Shown here in pieces: positions 56,080 to 64,000 of a stretch of DNA of 64,000 nt (position 1 is its first letter; every line of letters begins with the position of its first letter). The translations under genes and the position numbers were made by a program. The notes beneath the pieces were generated by a model that worked only from the letters and a program-made list of their open reading frames with translations, did not search any database and had not been told where the DNA came from. Origin of the DNA: Tetraselmis striata (taxonomy: Eukaryota > Chlorophyta > Chlorodendrophyceae > Chlorodendrales > Chlorodendraceae); NCBI GenBank assembly GCA_006384855.1, contig VCJN01001325.1:42786-106785 (forward strand), given 5' to 3'.

Positions 56080-58060
56080 TACTTATATGCCGCATTATCC
56101 GGGTACTATAAGGCGTGCGGCCGTGTATAGATTTAATAAACCATGCCTAGGGCAACAATCTGCGGCGGGGCGCAACAATCTGGGGCTTTACGTAAGCCAA
56201 TGTGAAGTTCTCATGCGAGCACCTTGCTAGCAATCGGATTTTGTCATACAAGTATGCAACAAATACTTGGACAAGGAAAGTGTTTCAGCCGTGTAGGCAT
56301 TTACTCCTGCCGAAGGCAACAATCTCCGGTGCAGCACAGCAATCTAGGGCTCGCCGTCGCGAATATGATGTTAGTACATGAGGGTGTGGCTATTTATCTG
56401 TGTCTTATCGTCGAGCCCATGCACGTGCATAATACTTCTGTATGCCGCATTATCCGGGTACTGCAAGGGGTGCAGCCGTGTATGGATTTAACATATGCCT
56501 AAGGCAACAATCTGCGGCGGGGCGCAACAATCTAGGGCGTTCAGTCCTAAGCCAAAGTGAAGTTCTCGGGCGAGCACCTCGCTAGCAGTCGTACTTTCTC
56601 GTCAAGCCTTTGCACTTTTGTCATACAAGTATGCAACAAATACCCAGACATGGAAGGTGTTTCAGCCGTGTAGGCAGTTACCGCCTGCCGAAGGCAACAA
56701 TCTGCGGCGCAGCGCAACAATCTAGGGCTCGCCGTCGCGAATATGATGTACCTAGATAGGGGGTGTGGCTATCCACGAGTTTCTTGTCGTCGAGCCCCTG
56801 CGCATGGATAATACTTCTGTACGCCGCATTATCCGGGTACTGCAAGGCGTGCAGCCGTGTATGGAGTTAGAACATGCCTAAGGCAACAATCTGCGGCGGG
56901 GGGCAACAATCTAGGGCGTTCAATCCTAAGCCAAACTGAAGTTCTTGGGCGAGCGCCTCGCTAGCAGTCGTACTTTCTCGTCAAGCCTATGCGCTTTTGT
57001 CATACAAGTATGCAACAAATACCCGGACATGGAAGGTGTTTCAGCCGTGTAGGCATTTACCGCCTGCCGAAGGCAACAATCTGCGGCGCAGCGCAACAAT
57101 TTAAGGCTCGCCGTCGCAAATACGATGTACCTAGGGGTGTAACTATCCACGAGTTTCTTGTCGTGGAGCCCATACGCATGCATAATACTTCTATGCCGCA
57201 TTATCCGGGTACTGCAAGGCGTGCAGCCGTGTATGGATTTAGAACATGCCTAAGGCAACAATCTGCGGCGCAGCGCAACAATCTAGGGCGTTCAATCCTT
57301 AGCCAAAGTGAAGTTCTCGGGCGAGCACCTCCCTAGCAGTCGTACTTTCTCGTCAAGCCTATGCGCTTTTGTCATTCAAGTATGCAACGAATACCCGGAC
57401 AAGGAAAGTGTTTCAGCCATGTAGGCATTTACCGCCTGCCGAAGGCAACAATCTGCGGCGCAGCGCAACAATCTCGGATTCGCTGTCGCGAATATGATGT
57501 ACCTAGGGGTGTAACTATCCACTAGTATCTCGTCGTCGAGCCCTTGCGCATGCATAATACTTCTCTATGCCGCATTATCCGGGTACTGTAAGGCGTGCAG
57601 CCGTATATGGATTTAGAACATGCCTAAGGCAACAATTTGCGGCGCAGCCTGCCGAAGGCAACAATCTGCGGCGCAGCGCAACAATCTAGGGCTCGCCGTC
57701 GCGAATATGATGTACCTACGGGTGTAACTATCCACGAGTTTCTTGTCGTGGAGCCCATGCGCATGCATAAATATATACTGTATGCCGCATTATCCGGGTA
57801 CTGTAAGGCGTGCAGCCGTGTATGGATTTTAAACATATGCCTACGGCAACAATCTGCGGCGGCGGTGCAACAATCTAGGGCGTTTCCAGTCTAAGGCCAA
57901 CGTGAAGTTCTCGGGCGAGCCACTCGCTAGAAAGTCGTACTCTCGTCAACCCTATGCGCTTTTGTCATACAAGTATGCAAGAAATACCCTGACAAGGAAA
58001 GTGTTTCACGCCAGGTAGGCAGTTACCCGTGCATTGCCTAACGCCAACAATCCTTACTCG
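56080..58060 (-). repeat. Satellite family A, right array (inverted, ~5 units)
   Basis: Reverse complement of the left array. Units are marked by gccgcattatccgggtact near 56089, 56442, 56824, 57194, 57571 and 57784. The last spacing is only ~213 bp, indicating a deleted unit. Confidence 0.85.
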
Positions 58061-59099
58061 CTACCAGTAGTCGCTACCGGTTACTGGCACCCTACGATAC
58101 ATATGCACGCTACACGCCTACACCGCCGACATACGACTAGTCGTCGCGACAGGGATCGCGCACAATTCTCTGGCGGGTGAAAGAAGAATAATAAAACGGC
58201 CCCACTGACTGCACTTGATTTTGCTTCGCCTTGCCGTCTCCGGTACTACATACGGGGATACTGGTACCCGCCGCATGCTATCTCGGCGTAGCCACTGCTT
58301 GACAACCGTGTGCGACTGCGCCACGGCTGGACGCGCGCAGGGTTGCCTGCCGCCGCTCACGCAGCCGTGGCGCCGTCAATTGTAGCGTAATACTAGTGAT
58401 AGCAGCATGCAAAAACAATCTGCCGGTGCTGTACCGCGCCCTGACATTGTAGCCAGATTGTAGCCAGATTGTAGCATGCCGTCGTATATCTCTACCAGCT
58501 AATGATCTTGCACGCTACGTAATAGTACCGCCGCCAAACGATGAGTCGCGACAGGTGAGTGCCACTCGCACAGCAGAATCTCGTTGGCTTAAAATATATT
58601 GTAACTGCCCGCCACAGATTGCACCCGGTTTCGCTTCGGCGTGCCCGCTTGCGACTACACATAGCGACTATATGTGATATTGTGCAATGCACGTAGTAGT
58701 AAGGGTATCCGTATTGCATGCTATGTGTATCCATATGATAATGTCTGTCCATGCAGCGGCATCATTCAGTGTACAGGGGTAGTCCCTGTAGTTGGGCACT
58801 TCATCCATGCAAATCGCAGGCTGCTGTGATATGATATCCAAACGCAGGCGGTGGCGCATGAAGGCGTATGGCAAGTGAAGCGGTGGTGTGCCGTTGTAAA
58901 AAACCGCTGTCGACACAATCTACAAAACGCGATCGTGCCGGGGCAAAGATTCCAGTACTTAAGGCAAGTATGCGAAACCCTAAATTCGTCCTTTTTACTA
59001 CAACGAGATTTCGCTCAGTTTGCTCGGACTAGGGCTCAAAAACAGAGCCAAAACACGAGCATCGTGATACAATACTTTTATGCTCGCGTTTTGGCCCCC

Positions 59100-59640
59100 T
59101 CCCGACGAATCGGTATGTCATCAGTGGGACGAATCGGTCTGTCATCAGTGGGACGAAACGGTCTGTCATCAGTGGGACGAACGTATGTCATCAGTGGGAC
59201 GAAACGGTATGTCATCAGTGGGACGAAACGGTTGTCATCAGTGGGACGAAACGTTGTCATCAGTGGGACGAAACGGTATGTCATCAGTGGGACGAGGTAT
59301 GTCAGCGGGGAAACGGTCTGTCATCAGTGGGACGAAACGGTATGTCATCAGCGGGACGAAACGGTCTGTCATCAGTGGGACGAAACGGTCTGTCAACAGT
59401 GGGACGAAACGTTCTGTCATCAGCGGGACGAAACGGTTTGTCATCAGTGGGACGAAACGGTTCTGTCATCAGTGGGACGAAACGGTCTGTCATCAGCGGG
59501 ACGAAACGGTCTGTCATCAGTGGGACGAAACGTTCTGTCATCAGTGGGACGAAACGGTTGTCATCAGTGGGACGAAACGGTTTGTCATCAGCGGGACGAA
59601 ACGGTCTGTCATCAGCGGGACGAAACGGTCTGTCATCGAG
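59100..59640 (+). repeat. 24 bp minisatellite, 22-23 units
   Basis: Tandem units of the type ctgtcatcagtgggacgaaa plus cggt, mostly 24 bp with a few 22-25 bp variants (for example near 59230, 59250, 59295 and 59460). Variation is concentrated at two sites (cagtggg/cagcggg and gtctgtc/gtatgtc). Because 24 is a multiple of three, all frames stay open on both strands, which explains the long apparent ORFs. Confidence 0.92.
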
Positions 59641-59649
59641 GTACAATCG

Positions 59650-62433
59650 TTCGGAATTTGAAATCGGTGCAATTGTTTCTGCAGAACCTTCGCAGATGTT
59701 TCGAGAGCTGGTATGCAGAACAGGATGCAACGCCCCGGCTTTAGGGCACTTCCGCAAATCAGGTCGTGAAGGAGTTCAAGAAGTCTGAAGTTCTTCAAGT
59801 TGAACTTGAGAAGATCGGCATCAAAGATGAGAAGAGCAGCGAGTTCTCAAATTTGATTGACCTATGCTCGCGCCCACAACGGTAGCTGCGTACATGATGA
59901 AAATTTATCGTGTTGTTAATGCTGCTAGATTCTGACAATTGATTTGCGCAGTGTTTTTGAGCCCCTTGAGCAGATTTCTGAAGCCTACCGGCATGTGGAC
60001 TCGGGGTTCGAGGATGGGACGAAGCCAGAACCAAACTCGGAGACCTATTTGTGTACTACCAGCAAGAACTCGATAGAGTCAAGCGTCTCAATTGCGGCAG
60101 GCAACTCACCCAGAAGGAAGTGAGGAAGGTTTACGAAGCAATTCGGAAGCCTATCAATGCAATCCTCGATAACAAGAAGTACGGCTTCGGCAAAGACAGA
60201 GCTCACTTCCGAGTCGCCCTCATGGAGGTAAGTTGTGACCGACCCCAGTGTCTTAATCACATGGAATACTATCATTCCTTTCTCCGTACTGAAGTTTGTT
60301 TTTCGACCCAGGATGTTGGCTTTGGACCCCATGCGCCCTGGCTAGACGAGCCGTCTCTTGCCAAGCAGAGCGACAGCGCGGATCTCCCTGTGGGCCAGAT
60401 GTACCTGGTGGTTGGACTGCTCATCCAAGGCGAGCACAGTGTGACCCCGAGCCTTACGAGCTGGTGGATGACATAAAGCATGCCGGCGACAATGGCCCCA
60501 TGGCTGTTACGCACACCAACGCGGAGTGGCTCGCGATGATTGAGACCTGGAGGTTTCGCGATCTCTTGCGTCGAGCAAGCATCAAGCTCATGAATGCCAT
60601 TGACACGGCCAAAGGGAGGCAATCCAACTGCTGACGCCGGACGAACCGGCCAGGAACTGGGGGAAATATCTCTCGGACCACATCATCGATTGGGATGTGG
60701 AAGACAAAGTGTCGGATGAGCAAGCGGCCGCTCGCCTTGACGCCATCACCAAGTTCCGAGCCAAGGTTGATGACCTCGGCCAACAGGCTTCCCCAGAAAG
60801 TTCCAGGATTTGTTCAAAGGTGCTCATCGCTCCGGTCCTTTGATGGTCTTGCTGACCCCTCCTGCCAGATGGGGGGACATGAAATCCGCCGATTGTCTCA
60901 CACCACTACCGGTTCGAGAGCATATCGCGGCCACCAACACCACCATCAGGAGTGAGGCGTATCGCATCAAGAATCAGATGCCGGACTTGGTCATCTCCTT
61001 CTTCACAGAGTTTGCTCTTCTGGCATGTGCGCCGGAGCTTATCGCGGTTTCCGCTCCGAATGTTTCTAATGAGCTGTGGATATCGATGAAGGTAACTAAG
61101 ATCTTGTGCAACCACAAATGCTCTTCTGAATTTTCGTTGTGAGCTATTAACCCGAATCTGTTTTCTAATACACACAGGCCGAGGCTTCCGGTGATGCCCA
61201 AGGGCGAAAGGTCGACAAGGATGAGGAGTCTGGTTGACACGGAGCTTTGCAAGACTTGCATTGTGGAGGGGACTTCAAGGCTCCCGCGACAAAACAATTC
61301 GTCGCGGACGCCATGTGGCAGTTCGTGCCAAAAAGGCAACAGTCTTCATTGCCGACGCGCTTTTCGGAGCTGGTTCGCACACATGGGACTCGAAGGAGCT
61401 GTGCGTGGGGTACGGACGACTTCAACGACGTGTTTGCTTTCGCCAGGCAAGACACCCCCACAACCCCGGTGCGTAGATGACTGTGCTTTCATTTATCTCA
61501 TTCCCGATTTTCCCCCGCGCAGGCAGTTGAATATCCTGACTGGATCTTCTGACGTCCACACTGCTCTCGATGGGTGCCATTTCTTCATTCACCTCTCGGA
61601 CCAGCAACTTGGATCCGCAATCACAGCCGTTCAAAAACAAGCTGAGGACCTCATCTATCACGTCCTGACTTGGGCCAAGGATTGCGGGATGAAGATGGGC
61701 AGTTCTGCGTCACGACGCTGAGTACTACCTCTACGTCAGGAAGCCCCCCAAGCATCATAGCTGACAACATCCGTTTCGATGATCCCCGAAGGTGAGATTT
61801 GATCCGTGGAAAATAGCCGGCTTGTATTTATTTACTCGCTAAGCCGGTTGTGCCTTTCCAGGTTCTCTACATCCATCATGTGAGTCAGCTTCAAAGACAG
61901 TTCGAAATTGAAGGACGAGAACAGACAGACGGTGAACAAGTACCAAAAGCCTATCGCTCTCTTCGCCAAGCACCTTAAGATGGCGGCAACAGACGGGACA
62001 ACAATCGTCGACGTCACAGCCGGAACCGGGACAACCGCGGTGCGTGAGGGGTGCAACCCGGGTGAGTGTCTTAATGGGATCAGCATAAAAAATTAACGCC
62101 TTGTGCGGTTTGCCACGCCTTTTCCAGGTCGCTGCGGCCTTTTCCGTGTGGTGGGACCATATGGATCATAGCTACTCGTTCACACACATGAACTTGAAGA
62201 CGATCCTCATTGACAACCAGAAGACGCAAATCGCTGGGATGAAGTCCAGGATGACCTCATGGTTCAAAGAGAAGCCATGGGACGAGACTCAAAGACTGCG
62301 TCCAAATGACTTCGAGAAGTGGCCGGGTCTACCCCATCCAATGACCGTGGCAGAGGAGTTGCAGAGCGTCTTGCGGCGGAGAAAGGAGGCAAGAGGCGGC
62401 AGAGCGCCGAGGGGATTATGTGATCGAAGATGA
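59650..62433 (+). pseudogene. Decayed split gene with class-beta amino-methyltransferase motifs
   Basis: Segments joined by short GT-AG introns (52-88 nt): introns 59711-59762, 59882-59951, 60228-60311, 61092-61177, 61469-61522, 61792-61861 and 62040-62127. At least five frameshifts occur within exons (e.g. near 60015, 60440, 60620, 60790 and 61550), so the gene is probably dead. The C-terminal part reads YHVLTWAKDCGMKMG, then HDAEYYLYVRK in a shifted frame, then NKYQKPIALFAKHLK and IVDVTAGTGTTA|VAAAF across the last intron. The order (W-V-K-like strand, HEY-like box, Q-K-P helix, then the AdoMet loop) is that of class-beta DNA N4/N6 amino-methyltransferases. A clear catalytic (D/N/S)PP(Y/W/F) box was not found. 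The N-terminal ~500 residues are not recognised. Confidence 0.55.
62040..62127 (+). other. Phase-0 intron inside the AdoMet-binding motif
   Basis: Donor gtgcgtgag after ...ACAACCGCG and acceptor ttttccag before GTCGCTGCGGCC. Splicing restores GTGTTA|VAAAF, the expected motif I sequence, which supports the intron as real. Confidence 0.6.
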
Positions 62434-62465
62434 TGATATGTAGTACATTCCGCAAAATTAGCCGC

Positions 62466-62690
62466 TCATATGTTTTGTCCCGGCTTTGACAGAGTTTCAG
62501 CCCCGGACGGCACAAACTACTTGTAGCCATCACGCCCCCGCTTTTTTTGGTCCCAGTTTGGACAGAGTTTCAGCCCCCGGTGGCGCAAATTGTAACCATC
62601 CCGTTTCCTTCACTCTTTTGATTTGTCCCTGTTCGGACGGAATTGGTTTCCCCGACTTGGCACAAAATGAACCAACTGTCATTCATATTA
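62466..62690 (+). repeat. Three diverged tandem units (~80 bp)
   Basis: Units share tttgtccc/tttggtcccagtttggac, gagtttcagcccc and ggc(a/g)caaa words. They lie between the methyltransferase-like gene and the Gypsy remnant. Confidence 0.55.
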
Positions 62691-62959
62691 GCTTTCAATC
62701 CCGCTGCTGCCCCCAAACCCTAATTTAGACCTAACCACAGCACCGCGTGCCTCGGTGCAAAATAGGTTGCATTACTGTTAGTTTATTATAGGGCCTCCTT
62801 ACAAAATAACTTCGACGCCTTCCTAGGCCTTTGCTTTCTCAAAAACCATAACCCAAATATTAATTGGACCACCGTTCGCTCACGTTCTCCGACGGAGACA
62901 CCGTGGATGCCCTGTTAAACATCGCTCAAGTAACGTCGACGTAGTTCACGCCAAACTAT
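62691..62959. other. Anonymous spacer before the Gypsy element
   Basis: No coding domain or repeat recognised. Confidence 0.3.
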
Positions 62960-64000
62960 GGCTCGTGAGATACTTAAAAAAGATCCCGACACCGGGTTCT
63001 TTTGTGCCGTGCGCGAGTACGACGCCACGGAACACTACTGCCCTTTCCGTAGATAATGACATAGCCGACCGCGCTGCTATATCGAAGGCCAAATGCCGCA
63101 TAACTGTCATCACCGACCACGCAACACTCCGCCACTTATCAACCCGCGCTAGGCCGCCGTCACTCCTCTGGCTTAGTGTTATTTCCCCATACCTTGCTAA
63201 CACCCCCGCACCAGTAAACCCGTCCTACAAATCTTATATCGCAGAGGATCCAAAATGAAGCTGATGCCATGTCCCGCCGTCCAGACTTACACCATGCCCT
63301 AACTAAAGACGACACCCACCTTCTTGATAAATATCTGGAGGACATGCATGATTTCCTCTCGACCATGTGCCACCTACAAGTTAATTCTGAAATACTTGTT
63401 CGCATCCGCCACGGCTACACAACTGACGCAAATTATTATGGCAATCGCATTCCCATTGGCGTGACATTCGATGCCAACGATAATTTGTACGGGATGGCTG
63501 ATAAGGTCTGCTTGCCAACGTCGGATAAAACCCTACTGAACTTAACTATCCAAGAATGCCACGACGCGGCCGGTCACCCCGATGCAGAACGCACGCTCGC
63601 CAACATCTCTAAAACACTTTGGTGGCCCACATGCGCAAAACCATTAAAACTTACTGCCGCACCTACTCGACCTGCAACGCATCAAAAATTCCACCCAACG
63701 CCCCATGGCTCTTTGTCGCCTCTACCCAAAGGCACACGACCCTGGGAAGTTATTTCCATGGACTTTACCACCGGCCTCCCCGCGCAAAATGGCTTCGACA
63801 CTATCGCCATATTTGTTTGCACCTTTACTAAAAAGCCCACTTCATTCCATGCAGTATTCACACAGACGCCCCAACTCGCCCGCTTGTTTATCGATAAAAA
63901 TTTTCGCCACCACGGCCTTCGCCGCACCATAATATCTTACCGCGACCCCCGCTTCACCTCGACCTTTTGGCAAAATCTGTTCCGATGTTTACGTACGAAG
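62960..64000 (+). mobile_element. Decayed Ty3/Gypsy retrotransposon (RNase H and integrase), cut by the window end
   Basis: The plus strand carries RNase H wording (RITVITDHATLRHLSTRARP at 63100-63159), then an integrase region in the Gypsy order. The zinc-binding H-H-C-C part starts at HDAAGHPDAERTLANISKTL (~63555-63615); its two cysteines (YCRTYSTCNASK) are in another frame after a shift near 63627. The catalytic core opens with PWEVISMDFTTGLPAQNG (~63741-63795) and RDPRFTSTFW follows near the end. Stops occur upstream (near 63055). RT, Gag and LTRs are not visible; the element continues beyond the window. Confidence 0.75.

Larger units (their letters stand above)
48500..58690. repeat. ~10 kb satellite block with mirror layout
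   Basis: Three repeat families occupy the interval. Family A (~370 bp) is in one orientation at 49.37-50.88 kb and inverted at 56.08-58.06 kb. Family B (~280-310 bp) is a direct array at 51.7-55.47 kb. Family C, built around words such as gtggcgcc...tcgtagcgtaatac and ggtaccgc(a/g)ccccgag, separates the others at ~48.7-49.3, 50.85-51.4, 55.5-55.96 and 58.06-58.68 kb. The layout is therefore C-A-C-B-C-A(inverted)-C. No protein-coding gene is supported inside. Confidence 0.8.

Noticed and set aside
49370-58060. CRISPR or rRNA-type tandem genes in the satellite block
   Set aside because: Repeats of 280-370 bp abut each other without spacers and contain no recognisable rRNA or 5S-like sequence.
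59100-59640. CRISPR-like array
   Set aside because: Units are contiguous 24 bp tandem repeats with no unique spacers and the context is eukaryotic.
58851-59744. A 297-codon plus-strand open frame
   Set aside because: More than half of it is the 24 bp minisatellite, which keeps all frames open. The unit-length variants change phase, and the flanks show no recognisable domain.

Overview
The window looks like nuclear DNA of a green alga, most likely a volvocine/chlamydomonad (Chlorophyceae). The evidence is GC-rich coding exons split by many GT-AG introns of roughly 50-900 bp, TGTAA polyadenylation signals downstream of three of the four intact genes, long homopolymeric poly(G)/poly(C) tracts and dinucleotide repeats in introns, and a heavy load of DIRS-like, Copia and Gypsy elements. 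No operons, Shine-Dalgarno sites, rRNA or tRNA genes were recognised.

Layout. 0-25 kb is mostly transposon-derived or anonymous. It holds a ~500 bp duplication (start of window and ~6.4-6.9 kb), two single-frame ORFs of unknown function (3.5-4.2 kb and 9.7-10.1 kb), a heptad-repeat coiled-coil gene with a broken 3' end (8.3-9.0 kb), two decayed minus-strand DIRS-like retroelements (11.0-12.8 kb and 16.2-20.6 kb) and a decayed, 5'-truncated minus-strand Copia element (20.9-24.5 kb).

25.2-43.2 kb is a gene island of four intact multi-exon genes whose exon joins I could follow base by base: a 13-exon EF-hand protein with a long disordered C-terminal part (minus, about 947 aa); a 12-exon cytochrome P450 (plus, 575 aa); a 4-exon type-2 diacylglycerol acyltransferase, DGAT2 (minus, 337 aa, with HMHG in place of the usual HPHG); and a 2-exon organelle-targeted SUI1/YciH-type protein (plus, 182 aa). 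EF-hand/P450 and DGAT2/SUI1 are divergent pairs; P450/DGAT2 converge. P450 and DGAT2 both plausibly act on lipid-type substrates, but nothing in the sequence proves joint function.

43-48.5 kb is intergenic with one LINE-like remnant. 48.5-58.7 kb is a ~10 kb satellite block with an unusual mirror layout: a ~370 bp repeat family in one orientation on the left and in the opposite orientation on the right, flanking a central direct array of ~280-310 bp monomers with a 589 bp higher-order period. A 24 bp minisatellite of 22-23 units (59.1-59.6 kb) follows. It abuts a decayed split gene (59.65-62.43 kb) with very short introns whose C-terminal part carries the motifs of a class-beta amino-methyltransferase (DNA N4/N6-type). 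The window ends inside a decayed plus-strand Gypsy element (RNase H and integrase).

The observations most worth following are the mirror satellite block, the methyltransferase-like split gene beside it, the ~75 bp inverted repeat straddling a P450 splice donor, and the HMHG variant of DGAT2. All functional calls rest on motifs read by eye; no database search was possible.
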